Shown: positions 21,785 through 35,109 of the stretch, one piece after another | Numbering within the stretch: position 1 is the first letter of the stretch | How the letters are laid out: each line of letters begins with the position of its first letter | NCBI GenBank assembly: GCA_009617715.1 | Contig: VTFK01000377.1 | Location: 186,001-250,000, forward strand | DNA from: Plectrocnemia conspersa | Taxonomy: Eukaryota; Arthropoda; Insecta; Trichoptera; Polycentropodidae | Length of the DNA: 64,000 nucleotides | Direction: 5' to 3' | Program-made: the position numbers and the translations under genes | The notes under the pieces: generated by a model | Told to the model about the DNA's origin: nothing | What the model saw: only the letters and a program-made list of their open reading frames with translations | Databases searched by the model: none

Positions 21785-24700
21785 CATATACAGCCACTTC
21801 GAAAGTGAGGTGCGTGTATTAAGCGTTCAGCGGTTTAGCAAGCGACTTTTGTATGTAAATTTTCTTCGCAAAACAAAAGAAATCACTCAAGTTTCCCTTG
21901 CAGGGGTTCGATTTACTCCATGAATTGAGCGATTCCCGTAACAGTTCGTATATCATCGGCTATTGATGTTAACCCTTTTTGTGCCTGCCGGAAAACACAT
22001 TCATGAAATTATTTCGCTTTCGCTGCTTTTTCATAAAAAGTTTCGAATAAATCGGATAAAACGTCAAAGCTCAGACTCAACATGAATTTATATGCGTAAA
22101 TAAAAACAAAGCCACTGAACCAATATTATTGTATTATTTAAATTATAATTATAAGATTGACGAATACTAAGCTTATCTATCTTTAACTCAAAGTGGCCTT
22201 AGATCACTATCGTTTATTAAATATAATTTAATCCCATGCTTACATTATAATCTCAAAGTATATGATATATTAAAATGTAATGTTACATTATAATTAAATT
22301 AAGCAATACGTGTGTGAGTCTATTATGTTATAATATGATACATGTAATTATTGTGTAATATAAAATTATTTTTACGATCGAACGACGTACGATTGTGTTG
22401 TTTCTATAAAATATTTTATAAGAGCGAATTTTGTATTATATAGACAAAAAGATTATTAACGAACAAAGCATAATGTATAATATGAAAGAAATAAATCTAT
22501 TTGTACATATAATATATTTTATTTCACATCCTAAATCCTAAAAATATTATATAATCATGCTTTTTTACAAAACTTGTAATAATTTGAAATAAACGCCAAC
22601 GTAAAAAATGACGACCCTTTGAATAATAACATATATTTAATACATTAGGGAAATAAAAATCATAAGTCCAGAGACTTGGAAAAAAACAACCGGAGGTCAG
22701 AGAGAGATATATGACATTAGTGACACTGGTTTGTATTATTTTCAAGAGCTACATTTGCTACTCGTAATTGTAGGTACTAACTGAATGCTAATTAATATAT
22801 ATCTGTAAGTAGCAAGATTTCTGCCAGTAGAAGAACATCCAAAAATCAATTGGCATTGTTTTTCTCTATAGACGTTAATGTTATACTGAATTTTTTGTGG
22901 TCATCGGGGAACATACAAAATGGTTTTCACTTCAAAAGTAGCTGATACAGATTTCAAGTGTAATATATATTTCAAGTAGAAACAAATATACCAAATTAAA
23001 ATAAGGTAAAAGTTATTGGTTTATAACCTTTTTTTAGTTCAAAAGTGAAAATTAAAGAGATAAAATAAGACTAATAGTACAAAAACTTAAATAAAAAAAT
23101 ACATAAATTATTAAGCTCTTTACAACTATATATTATAAATTAAATGTATGTCTTTAAAGCAGTGGTGTCAAACTTTCAAAGCTGGAAGTTGATTTTACGA
23201 AAATAGTTTTTCTGAAATAATTATTAATTGAAATTACTTAAAACAATATAAAATATATTTTAAAAATATTTCATCAAAGCATAGAAGTATTATATTATAA
23301 TTTTACACACTATTTTTGGCGATTGGTATGTTAACAAGTCATTTTATACATTTTTCCTACCTAAAACTATATAAAAGCCACATAGCCATTCTTTTAACAT
23401 TACTTTTTATATTAAAATAAATAAACTAGTAAATATTTTTGTATATAACAATTTAAAAAAAATACTAGTGTTACTCTACACCTAGCAAGCGTATGTTATT
23501 GCCGTTTTGATTAGCTATTTAAAAATTCAATATTTTATTTTTGGTAATGCGCTTATCCTAAGTATCAGTTTTAGGGCCGCAATAGCAGTAAGCCATTTGG
23601 ACCTAAGTTCCGTTATATGTTTAGTGAATTTAAGCTTGCAGACTAGATGTTTACCAAGGATAATAGATATTGATACAATTTAATTATTTACAAATTGTAT
23701 ACATACAGTGAAGCATCTACTTAACTTTAGTTATTAGATATACATATAAACTATACTTGTTTGTAAAATTGATTCCTTAGAGAATAGTTACAATATATTG
23801 AACAATAAACCTGAGTATGAACTAAATTTGAAATTAAAAAAATTAAACGGCTATTAATCGAAGTATAGTATCCTTCAAACCGATAACCGACCCGAAATTC
23901 GAAATTTGCGTAACGTTATGGCACTTAACCCTTTCGCTGCGGGTTTCAATCGGATCTGCGGTCCAAACATCGGATTAACCAGATGCTCCCCGGTTTCGAG
24001 TCGAACGCAATATAACCATTTTACATTTCAAACGAACCTTCACGTCATGTGTGTATATTCTGCTTTGAATAAGGAATATTTACAAACATACATATAGTGC
24101 ATAGACTGTTCAAAAAGTTACTTAACTTTTAAAATAGCGTGTTAACGCTCAGTATATTTTGGCGTTGGATAGCCACAATCTTCGCTAGTTATCCGTCACA
24201 TACCATGTATTTTTATTAATATTAGTTTAAGCGCTGCACTGTTTTATTTATTAAATAGCTTTCTCCTACATTTTTGCTGGATTCGTATCGTAAAGGCGGA
24301 GCTATTAAAACGTTACATACAGCGCTGAAAGATTCTGACATTTAAAAAATGCAGAGAATGTCTCATATTTATATACATTACTTATGAAAGTAACACGTCA
24401 GTGAATTTGTTAACAACATAAGAACGTCACATTTAACGTCAAACTTAGCAGCAGAGACTGATTCAATTATAAAACAAGTCAAACAATACTCCAAACCAAA
24501 CATATATGTATGTAAGTTGTGTTGTGTGTAAATTCTGAAATGTTGTCAGCGAAAAACTGTATAAATCACTTTACTGTATAAATTAAATACAGGCGTTTTT
24601 ATTACAAAGCGATTCGCAATTACATCAGATCTAGGCTGTGAAAACTATATTATTTTTTTTATATGTATTTTAAAATATTGCGTCCTCTTTGAATTATATT

Positions 24701-25269
24701 AAAAACGGTGATAAATCTGTAGAGGAGAAATTTAATTATTTATAATATTTCTCGTCGTTGAACGACGATACGTGGCACGTATGGGGGTTTATTGAACAAG
24801 GAATAACAGTCGCCCGCGTCGGTGGATTTGGATTCATTTAACTATAGAGTATATGCTGATCCAAAAATATTTAACTGTAAATTAAAGATAACCAGCTTAC
24901 ATATCTAAGTTTAAAAACTATATTTCATTGAAATAGCGTCTAAGTTAACTCACAATTTCCCAGCGGAAAAATTTTGATTTACTGTTTAATTTACTAAGTA
25001 CATATCAAGCGCCTGGTCGCTTTGGTATTGATTTAACAGCTTAGCTCCCGAGGTTTTTTTGCTGAACTTTGCTGGTGGCTGGGTGATTTTGCAGAATAAT
25101 GGCAAAAAAATATTTTTTTTAGTAAATTTTCCGATAGCTTGTTAACGAATTAATTTTATTTAAATTAAATTTGTAGCTTCCTTATGATTTTTCGTATAAA
25201 TATATTGACACATACCTTTTGATAATTCATCCATTAGAGTATATGACTCACCCTGAATTCGGGAATTCC
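21785..25269. other. Intergenic stretch, AT-rich with few landmarks
   Basis: No gene is supported. CAGTGGTGTCAAACTTTCAA at 23160 resembles the end of a hAT element, and a GGGCCGC block near 23574 is the kind of sequence found beside such ends, but no opposite end was found. A short palindromic AAAAGTTACTTAACTTTT lies near 24115. GC-richer patches are at 23900-24010 and 24740-24840. Confidence 0.4.
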
Positions 25270-25975
25270 ACACAGATTAAAAAAAGGCATTTTATAGTCG
25301 AAGGAATGCAGTATAGTTACAGATGACACATGGCAGAAAATGTAAAACGTTAATTCAAATTTAGAAAACAAATAAGAAAAGAGATTTCAGAATGATATCT
25401 ACTTTTCATAACAGCCAGATGATAGACACGGGAAAAAAACAGAACAACCGAATTACAATATATAAGCCTCAATGTATCGCGCCGATCAATGCCTAGTTAC
25501 ATAATATTATATATTTCGAAAAACAATGGAATAAACATTTTTTTGTTTTTTTCATTTATTTCAATGTGCATTGTTTTATTCGTTCAGTGTCTATCAAAAT
25601 TTTAATCGTAACTGTAAAATTAAATTCAAAGATTATCTTTTGAGTAAGGCTAAAGGATGGATGCAGAATTCAGTAAAATATATCAATTTTAAGATATTTC
25701 ATCAATTTCTACCACATCTTGCTGTGCCCGTGCTGTCAAACCACCAGAAAGGCTTTCGGATAAGCAGAAAATCCATCAGCTAATAAAAATAAAAAGTGTG
25801 GAGAAATATGTGAGAAGAAAATGTCGTGTTTGATCTGCACATGAAATAAGGAAAAATACAGCTTACTTGTGCAGAAGTTGTGAAATTCCTCTTCATATTA
25901 ACGAGTGTTTTTATACGTATCAAAATAGTGAAATAGATAAAAAAAAAATTGTGAATCATAAAAATAAATATGAAT
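25270..25975 (+). pseudogene. piggyBac-type transposase relic with Cys-rich tail
   Basis: Plus-strand fragments in order match a piggyBac transposase. A decayed LKKG block (near 25280) is followed by RDFRMISTFHN (near 25380-25410), the catalytic-domain strand with a conserved His/Asn. YKPQCIAPIN (near 25460) corresponds to the KPxCxxxYN motif. After a degraded region, PERLSDKQKIHQLI leads into the C-terminal zinc-binding domain: RRKCRV-stop-SAHE, YLCRSCEIPLHINECF and YTYQNS. The stop in the zinc domain is TGA where Cys (TGT/TGC) is expected. Many stops and frameshifts show an old, dead copy. No TTAA-bounded ends were found. Confidence 0.75.
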
Positions 25976-28597
25976 AAGGCTATAGTGTGGTTTAGTGTAG
26001 TGATAAAAATAAATGTGTCTGTGCCAGTTGTAAGCAGAAAAAGGACGCCGAAAAATTTGGTGAGTGCAAATTATACTATATTATAATATTATAAACGGAT
26101 ATTATTTATTAATCGTGCATGTTATTAAATTATAAATAATTGGTTTGTCACCATTGCAACCATTTTCAATTTACACAATATATTAGGAATGAAAAATACA
26201 TATTTATTCATTCGTGATTTTATTCCTCATAGATTATTTTAAGTGCTACAATATTATTTTTTCCAATTATTTTACAATAAACTAATATGGCGATAAATTA
26301 TCCAAATTGTAGCATTTTTTACCTGGTTTCTTAATCTGTAAATTATTGCAGTTTTCCAAATGGTGAGGAAATTTAAAATAATAAACACCCGGTAAAAATG
26401 TTCGTAAGTTAATGAATGATATTTTTTGCAAGTTCTTTGATTACTGTATTATATAATTTATCTACATATACCGTGACGATTTTACTTTTTAATTTTGCAA
26501 TAACATACCGAATTTTAAGTTAAATAACTTTATTAATTGATGTTCTATCAATCGGGGTGTTTCGATTTCTTTTGATTGGATTGATTTTATGTTCACATAG
26601 CCAAACAGGTTGGCCCTCAAATTTATTTTTGTTCAAGAATTGTAGCATAAAATATTATTTTTTATATGAAATAAATAATTATGGTTCATACACATCATAA
26701 AAAAATTCCCCTGCCCCAAAAAGGCGATGTCTCATTGCATTGCGTCGCAATGGAATATGACGACTCTTTTTACAAAAATTTGAAGTAAAATATAATATAT
26801 TATTCATTTCATAGTACGTAGTAATAGTATACTACCATCTCTGATTATCATGTAGAGGCAAACTTGTTGGCATCCTAGTATTTTTTTAATAAAAGGAAAT
26901 GCATGACGCAAGACTCACGCCTAAGTTCACAGCCACTAAACAATGTTCTTTCAAGACTCGTATACGAGTCCTCGGACGTTAAGCTGTTAAAATTAACCAA
27001 AACCTTTGATGCATTTTTTATGATTATGACTTTGAGCTTTTCGATTTTAACAAACAACTCTTATTAAACACTCAATATTACTAAATTAACTCTTACATAG
27101 AGAACTACTCTTGATATATTTATGTAGGAATCATTAGAAGTTGTTGCGTTGCAATAAACTATTAAAATATTATATATATATAAAATACAGCGATAATAAA
27201 AATTTACAAGCTATTTACTTGCTAAAGCTTGCTTTAATCCATTTGATAAAGTCTAGAGAAAATCATCCGTTTCCAATTTGATCGTTAAATTTGGTATAGC
27301 TAAGCATTCACCTTAAATCGCAGAGATCTTGATCTTTAAGATGAAAGTAATATTTAAATATCAGTTTATTGCACAGATTTTTACGACCGAATTTCAACTG
27401 CTAAAAATAATTTATCTTGTTTTTAACTTAATTGAGCCACTACACACTTTATTTATAATTTCGAAACGTTCTCAATAAACATTTATGTTTTCTATTTGTT
27501 ATTCTATGATATTCCACAATTTTATCAATCGCTTTTGGATTTCTGCTGGTAATATTAACTCGCTGGTGAGATTCACTACCAAAATCTGTATTTATTTTTT
27601 AAATTATCATGGATTTTAATTAAATTTAATTGTTCTGACAGCGATCAAATGCATTGCGAAAAAATGGCTGAGCTTAAATAAAAAACAAGCAAAATAAACA
27701 TGCCTTAAATTATATAAAATATTAGTTCAGAAACTTTACAAGCACCCCGCGCATATTGACTCGACTAAGGAATAATAACCACTGAAATGTCTGACACAAC
27801 AATACGATAGCGTAACAATATAACTATGATATTTAATATATAAACTCTTCCACTTCAAGCTAAGGTGAAAAAGAGTGTATATGTTAATGGAGCCGTTCTA
27901 TTTCAGTTCGAATGCGAATTGTTCTGCGCTTTCGTGTTTTTGACACTTTATAAATGACATATCAAGCCTTGTACCACCACATTTCATTGGATGTAGCCAA
28001 AATGAAAAAGCTCACAAATAAAATGCTCAAAGAGCTGAAATTGTGAATAATATATGGCGCCATGCGCGTCGGGCGTGTACGTTGAAAAATGAACGCAAAA
28101 TAATTTATACAGTTAAATATGCATTTAAAAATATGCCCCGTACGATTGGCAGTATTTTGTATAGTAAAAATAATTTCGATGGAGGTATTTTAATTCAAAA
28201 TATGTTTGCTGTAAAACCATGTATAGTAAATAAGCATAATAAATCAGCGTGACGGTGTCGTGTGTAAATTTAAATAAAACCTCTATATTAGTCATTGTTT
28301 TACATTTCAACGTAGCAAAAAGCTTATGTTTGTTTTATAAATGTTCTGAAGTATTTTCTTAAAATAAAATAATATACATACCGTAAAATTAGATACATAC
28401 CTTATTTATAAATGGGAACTAAAACACCTATTTTAGGTACTCTACGCTTTTTTGCACAAATCGATCTCGTTTTATAGTAAATATTAGTATTTCTCTATAA
28501 CAATTCCTAATATTTTGAGACTTCAAACCTCCTTACCAACCCATTTCCTCATATTATATTTGTATACAATTAATGTTCAACTAATATGTAAAAACTA
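25976..28597. other. AT-rich intergenic stretch
   Basis: No gene is supported. The short open frames (for example 26875-27057 and 28043-28252) show no domain. Nothing else stands out. Confidence 0.45.
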
Positions 28598-28944
28598 CAG
28601 GGCTGTGGAGTCGGAGTCGGATGGAGTCGTGGTGTTTTGGCCGGAGCCGGAGTCGGAGTCGGAGTCGTGAAAAAAATGAGCAACTCCGAGCATTTTTTAA
28701 ATTATGAAATTTATGAATTTTTAATTGCGTAATAATGAATGTTATATTTCGTGTACAAACTTTGCGTATGAATATTAAACGTGTGAAAAAAAACACCAAA
28801 AAGTACCTTTTAAAATTAAGGCTTTTGAGTCGGAGTCGAAGTCTAAATGATCGGAGTCGGATGGAGTCGTGTTTTATTCAAAATAAATGTTTTCAATTCG
28901 GAGTCTATGGATGTCGTTTTTTTTAGCGACTCCACAGTTCCCTG
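28598..28944. mobile_element. hAT-like MITE rich in GGAGTCGG repeats, 347 bp
   Basis: The left end reads CAGGGCTGTGGAGTCGGAGT and the right end, reverse-complemented, reads CAGGGAACTGTGGAGTCG, so the ends are inverted with a 2-base length difference. Both fit YARNG. Next to both ends are arrays of GGAGTC/GGAGTCGG, a subterminal repeat arrangement that hAT transposases often bind. The flanks (GTAAAAACTA left, GTTAAAAAAACTA right) resemble each other but do not give an exact 8-bp duplication. The centre is AT-rich and non-coding. Confidence 0.65.
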
Positions 28945-31339
28945 GTTAAAAAAACTATAAATAAACATCATTAAAGTTTTAAGGAAATATTTTTAAGTAA
29001 ATATATGTGTATATTAAATAATTAAAATATAAACTTATGAATTGAAATTATCATGAACAATATAAATTACACTAAATATTAATTGAAACACCTTATTTTC
29101 AATTTAAAAAGTGTTATTTTCATTCATTAGTTACAACTATGTTTTTATTTATGTATGTGTTTTAAAAAAATATTGTCTTCATCAGCTCCGTAGCGCTTTG
29201 TAAGAGAGCTGATATTATTCTCTGATGATGTCTACTTTAAATTTATTTTAATGATTTGTATCAGTATTAAGTACAATAAATTTAGGTTTTCGTTGATTGC
29301 TAATTAAGCTATCAATAACTAATGTTACTAAGGATTTGAAATACAATTTTTTTTTCATTACTAATTGAGCAATACATTTGAAAGCTAATTTTCGTCCTAG
29401 TATATCATATTATTTATTCATTTATATTCTAGATTATATCATTTTTGTCAAAAACTCTATTTTATTTAATTAAAGGAAATAATGCTATACCATGATTATA
29501 TTCCAACACCCTGGCATGGATTTTATTACGTAAATAAACTACTTATTTATAATAAAGCGAAGCTTTATCTGAGCTTTGATTAACTTAAATAGCGGATGTT
29601 AACTATTTAAAATTCTATTTATAACATGGTCATATTTACCCTTAAATATTATATCATAATAATTTTCAGCACATCTTCTTATTCAAACGGCATTTTTTAT
29701 ACAATAATATATTAGATTAGATAAGTAACGTTATATTTAAACGCATTTTATAATATTTTTTTTACTGACATAATTTACGATGTCATAATACGTTAAGCGT
29801 TTAAAAAGTATATTTTTGATTTTATAATCGACATTCTATTAAAGTTTTATTTTTATAATTTTGTATGTATATCGAGGCGGTTAAAAAATCTTAGATCGTG
29901 CGTGTATTTTATTAAGCATTATAAGAATTAGCTAAATGTTACTACTAAATACATACATATATGTGTGAAATATAAAGGTATTTTAATGGATGTCTATAGC
30001 CCTTATTTGCGAGTAGGTACTCTATTCTAAATAAACGTATACTTTGGGACACCCTTTATATTCAGATACTTAATCATACAACAACAAAGGCCGTATCAAA
30101 AATTTTTGAAAATATTTCGCGAACAATAAAACATAGGCGCAAAGATATTCCATTTATCTGTTTTTCGTATGAAGCTCTTTCATTATAAGCTTTTTTTGCT
30201 AACAGTAAAGACCAAGTTAGCAAAGGCGTAAAGATTTAAAATAACAAGCCAACTTTTAAGGAGGCGTCACAGCAACGCAGGAAACTTTTTGAGCTGAGAG
30301 TTTGCTCCTATTATATATTGGCTGAGGAAAAAATTTATCCCTATATCAACAAGGGACGTCGATTTTTTCATTACGTTATTGTTACGCTTTACAGTGGCTG
30401 TGGTATGAATATTGCATGTTGTGCTCGATAGCTGGGGGATAATTCGAGGGTCACTCCACACATTGTGCCCTCCGTTTGGTGTATGTGCAGATGACAGCAT
30501 AGATTTGTGGTCAGCATCAAATTATACGGAGATTAACTTCGCCTCGAGTGTATTGGCACAGTGGACCAAAGCTAGAAGTATAGATATTATTAGTTTACTG
30601 GAATCGAACTGAACCAACAATATAGTTATTATGTGAAACACTGGAAAATATGGGATTAAATTTATATTTCCGTGTTCATACAAATATGCTTATAAAAAAT
30701 ACAGTAACTATTTCATTTATATTAAAAAATAAGTTAACTATGAATATAAAGCGTGGATAAAAAATAAAAGCAATACACTGTTTTAATTGAAACGAATAAC
30801 TAGCAAAGCATTAATTATATTATTTTATAAATATTATAGATTCTGACTGGCAAACAGATATATCAATGGTATATGGATGTCATGAATCGGATGATATATT
30901 ATAATTAAGGCTATCATTGCATCACGCGGTCTGGCAATCTGATAATAACACACATATTGAGTTCATACTCAAACAAGTCGAATTATTTCTGTATTTAAGT
31001 AATATATCACTAAGGGAAGAAAATTTATTTTAAATCTTTATAACGAGTAAAATTAAATGAGTGGAAAAAATATTTTATTTTAATTATCCATTTGTATTTT
31101 ATATTCTTGTAATTCAAAGAATATTTTTTTAAGCGAATTCTTTTCACTTTCCCATAAAGGATTAGTATTTTTATCTCGTTATTAAAGCGTCTAAAGATCG
31201 TAATTGCTGTAACAAATTTATATATATTTATAGATGTTTATTAGTTAATCTTAAATATTAATGCATAAAAATAAATTAAATTATTAATTTTTTCGTGCTT
31301 TTACTTATTGTTGATCAGTGCTAATTAAAAATACACATT

Positions 31340-31603
31340 TTAAATGGACCTTAAAAATGATAGTCGGTATCTATAAAATAACAATATGACAAATTTAGGT
31401 GCCGACGCGATGGTTAGTAAAACATAACAAACTATAGCAGAAAAATATTTATTTTTAGGCAAGTAACAGATAACTGAATAGTCTGTCTCTGCTCCAAATC
31501 CTATTGGTCCAAAGATCAAGAGTAGGAAAAAGCAAAAGATTAACGCGAACACGACACATTTTTTGGGAGTACACTTCCATAAGGATTCATCTGAAACTTT
31601 CAA
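31340..31603 (-). CDS. Doubtful 87-residue frame with two hydrophobic segments
   Basis: The frame has an extracellular-looking start (MKVSDESLWKCTPKKC), a hydrophobic stretch at residues about 17-34 (VVFALIFCFFLLLIFGPI), a Cys-containing loop and a second hydrophobic stretch at about 54-75 ending in FYRYRL. The arrangement recalls transmembrane helices 4-5 of a G-protein-coupled receptor exon, but there is no diagnostic motif and I found no neighbouring exons. AT-rich DNA yields Phe/Leu/Ile-rich frames by chance, and that is the more likely explanation. Confidence 0.15.
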   Translation of the reverse strand: MKVSDESLWKCTPKKCVVFALIFCFFLLLIFGPIGFGAETDYSVICYLPKNKYFSAIVCYVLLTIASAPKFVILLFYRYRLSFLRSI

Positions 31604-33289
31604 GTCAAGTAAAAGCTTGACTTCACTTCCAACTTAAGATCCCGATATTTCAGCCGAACTTGCGCTAAGTGGAGCTGCGCCGAGTGCCAACTGAGACTAA
31701 AAAGACCGAAAAAGCAGCAATTAAACCTGATCTAGCGACAAAATTCAAAATTCGAGAATTAAGCCCGACATTATTTAGACATCTTAAAGAAAATACTACA
31801 AGGACAAAACGTATTTACAATTTAAAAAATTATAAAAATTGATCGAGAAAAGTTGGCCAATACAAATAGTATTGTATGCCAGATATGTACAAAAATTGCT
31901 GCAACATGAAAGGCATTAGCCCAATGTGTCACAACAGTGTAAACACAGCCAGCAACTACAAAGTTAGCAGTGAGACACTAGATTGAAATTAGAGTCTGTA
32001 AATCGGTAATATATAATAATAAACTGTTAATATAGTTTAAATCAATACATGTACGACCTAAGTTAATTTTATTTTAATTATTCATTTTAGTACTTTTCCG
32101 CGAGATTAGGGAAATCTAGGAAAACTTAATCTGTGCTGTTTGATTGGAATTATAATTATATAATAATCACTAATTTCGATCTCCAAGTAACGATAGTAAT
32201 TTAAAAACTCTGGAAACTAGTATATCATGATTGTCTATTATTTTGGTACATCCAGAATATATTCTAGTCCTTGCACTTTCAGACTATTATTTGTTAAGGC
32301 GTTTACAGAACTTTTTTGATGTTCAGTATAAAACTTTTTGTCAAAATCAGTATTTCGCTAACAAATCTCAGGAATGATTTAAAAGAAGAAATCTACAGGT
32401 ATCTGAAAACTAGTAAAAATAATTACTCATGTTGTATTTTATAGCGTAATTCCGGAAGCATATATTAATTTGCGATTAAATAAGTTAAATCATAAAATAC
32501 AATAGATAAAGGCATTTTCATAGAGTCTCACTTTGAAAATTAAAATGTATTTATTCCGTGGCGACGGAGAAAAACCTTGTATAATGATCGCATAATGATG
32601 TTTAATTCTACAATTGTTATTGTATGTTTTCACAATTTATTACGTCTGTATGGGTAAAAGGTTTAAATTATAATAAAACCACGGAAGCCGTTTCCACGGG
32701 GCAATGAAAAAATCTACAAAAAAAGTTAGCCAAAAGTTAATAGCTCTACATGTGCTGTGAGGTCGAAAGAAAGGGCTATTTCCATAATTACCTTTTTTGT
32801 TATTATTAGTCGACAGCGGCTTCCCGCATCTTGGAAAATTTCATTACGATCCTTAAAGAGCGAGGCGGGTCGGCTATTATTAATTATATTTTTTTCTAGT
32901 CGGGGAACATTTAATTATACCACATTTCTCGTACATAATATAATTAAAACATAATTTAAAATTTAAATATATTTTAAGTTATAAAATGTACAACCCCTCT
33001 ACTAATTTAATTGTATACAATGAATTTTTTATAATATGTAAATGAAAAGTTTTTGTCCTCACTAATGGGTCTAGAAAAAATGTTAACAGTGACGGTAAAT
33101 TAAAAAATCCTTTTAATTTTTTTAATAATCCAGTAACATTAAAAATATTGAGAAAATATTTAATAATTTAAAATGGTTATGTTTGTTACTTTATACTTGT
33201 TTTGACCATCAAAGCGGAATTTAGTTCTGACTAGAATTTAGAAAATTTCATATCGGAAATAAAGTGGTAGTGAATTTCTAATAAACGTT

Positions 33290-33400
33290 CAAAGTGAAGC
33301 GATTTTCTATGATAGTGTTATGGCTTGTAAATGATTGGGTATGGGCGAAGAGATCACGTCACTATTATCACTTGATCATTTGTGAAACAGAAATCTTAGT
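33290..33400 (+). repeat. Dispersed repeat, copy 1 (pair with 54297-54400)
   Basis: By eye this aligns with 54297-54400 in the same orientation. Shared pieces are TTTTCTAT, a following AGTGTT, GCTT.TAAATGA, and GAAGA.ATCA. In one frame both copies read FY.SV.A.K, a shared TGA, then G.GEEI. The shared stop suggests common descent from a non-coding or already dead source. The family is unknown and the extent is uncertain. Confidence 0.35.
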
Positions 33401-34970
33401 TTATATCTGATAAATATTTAGTCGAAACGGGTCATTTCGTTTGGGCCATGAGAGTTTTAAAATATTATCACGCCAAATTTTTCAACGATAGTTCATATTT
33501 TAACAGAGCTGTAAAAGTTTGTAAATAGTTGCGTTATATTGTTAAATAGTTCCCTAGTTGTGTTTCGTTCATTGCTAAACTTTCCTTTGCATCTACACTA
33601 TCAAGAAAATTGTGCATTGTTCGAGCGATGAGATCGGTTCGAAAAGTTGCGCTACTTAAGCACTTGCAAATTTAGAACGCAAGCAAAAAAAAAGTTACGA
33701 AAGTAAGCTGCCAAAGTCTTCTTTCATAAGTTTCACTCGTATTATGCCCGGCGGCACGAAAAGTTCGCTTGTTATTTTTAAGTGCTTGCTACCACTGAGA
33801 AAATTTTTAACTTGCACCACCACTAGTCTAGGAAAAGTGAAAAACGTGTCGATCATTTCGCCGTTTGCTAGGCTAGTGCGAAATACTTTCACGATTTCGG
33901 CGAATAAAAATGAATAATTTAGACAATTTCCAAACCCGAACGGAATATTAAATTAATATTACACAAATGGCCCCGATTAATATTCGCCCGGTCCAAATTT
34001 AATTATTATATTCACAATTACGGCAATGGCGGCGACGCTTTCCGGCGAATTCTGTCGTTTCGCTAAGCGATTTGATTTTCGATTGTTATATTTTCATTAA
34101 TGATCAATGCAAATGGGTTAATCTGCCAATTTGTCCCACCGTGTGCTATTTCCCATGTGAGAATTTCGCAGCAAACGGCCGGGAACAAACCTCATTGTTT
34201 GGAAACGTATGCAAATGAATACATGTTCGATAACGCGTCGCCACTAATGAATATATATGCGAATGTATTATACATTGAAAGCCTGAAAATGCAAACTCCA
34301 AATTGTATAATTCGGACAATTAAGAATTCTTCTATAGCATGATATGTGAGATACGTACATTTACATTTTTATGCTGAAGAATTAAAATATTTTTTATAAA
34401 ACATTTATGATGGACATATTTAAAGAAATATTTAAATTGTCCTTATTATTTCACTCTTCCCTATTTTTCGTTGTTAGAATTTTTTATCAAGAGAATTTTC
34501 CTTGATTAAAAACAAAGCTTTTCAAAAAAATATTTACTCAGAACACGAGAGGGGGGGAGGGCTAGACATTCGTTAAGTAAATATAAACACTAGTGAACAA
34601 AAATTACTTGTTTGGCAACAGGATTCCGAGAGAAGCGCTAAGCATAGACAGCCATACAACTTATTATCTAATTGGACAGGTGAAATGTAAGATAAAAAGA
34701 AAATAATTGGTACGGTGTTTCTAGATTAAAGTCTGAAAAAGACATATAAAACCATACATGAAAAAACATTTTATAAAATATAAGATGTATGTATGTATAT
34801 GAATTAGATAAATATAAAATTGGTTTAGAAATAAATTTAATTAATATATGTAGCTAAAAATAAGTTAGGTATGTTGTGACAATTGTTTGTGTTATATTTA
34901 TTTATTTAAATAGACGTGCAAGCAAGACGAAAAAGCAACTTGCACAAAAAAAAACAATATATTATTATTA

Positions 34971-35109
34971 CTCACAGTTGGTGGACGCACTCTGTTATAT
35001 TCATTATTGCATATAAATGTATTTAATTGTTCTGAAATATATTCACAAAACAATTAAATACATTTATATGCAATAATGGATAGAACACAGTGCGTCCACT
35101 AACTGTGAG
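34971..35109. mobile_element. Palindromic MITE, 139 bp, TA-flanked
   Basis: The two halves are reverse complements over about 62 bases each with about four mismatches. The left starts CTCACAGTTGGTGGACGCAC and the right, reverse-complemented, CTCACAGTTAGTGGACGCAC. Both continue through ATTATTGCATATAAATG and ATTTAATTGTT. TA borders both sides (34969-34970 and 35110-35111), as expected for a Tc1/mariner-type target duplication. There is almost no loop, so a transcript would form one long hairpin. Non-coding and non-autonomous. Confidence 0.85.

Larger units (their letters stand above)
28945..34970. other. Long intergenic stretch, AT-rich then GC-richer at 33.6-34.3 kb
   Basis: No gene is firmly supported. 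The stretch at 29000-31300 is very AT-rich. GTATACTTTGGGACACCCTT near 30040 looks like a lone Tc1/mariner-type end without a partner. Patches at 31620-31740, 32740-32890 and especially 33590-34340 are richer in GC and unique. A G-rich run (GAGGGGGGGAGGGC) is near 34548. Confidence 0.4.

Noticed and set aside
21895..21925. tRNA T-loop at GGGGTTCGATTTACTCC
   Set aside because: The flanking stem does not pair and no upstream A box lies at the right distance.
23160..23600. hAT element starting CAGTGGTGTCAAACTTTC
   Set aside because: Only one candidate end; no matching right end or 8-bp duplication was seen.
30030..30062. TTTGGGACACCCTTTATA as a Tc1/mariner end
   Set aside because: It resembles the ends at 19.9 kb in style, but no opposite end was found nearby.
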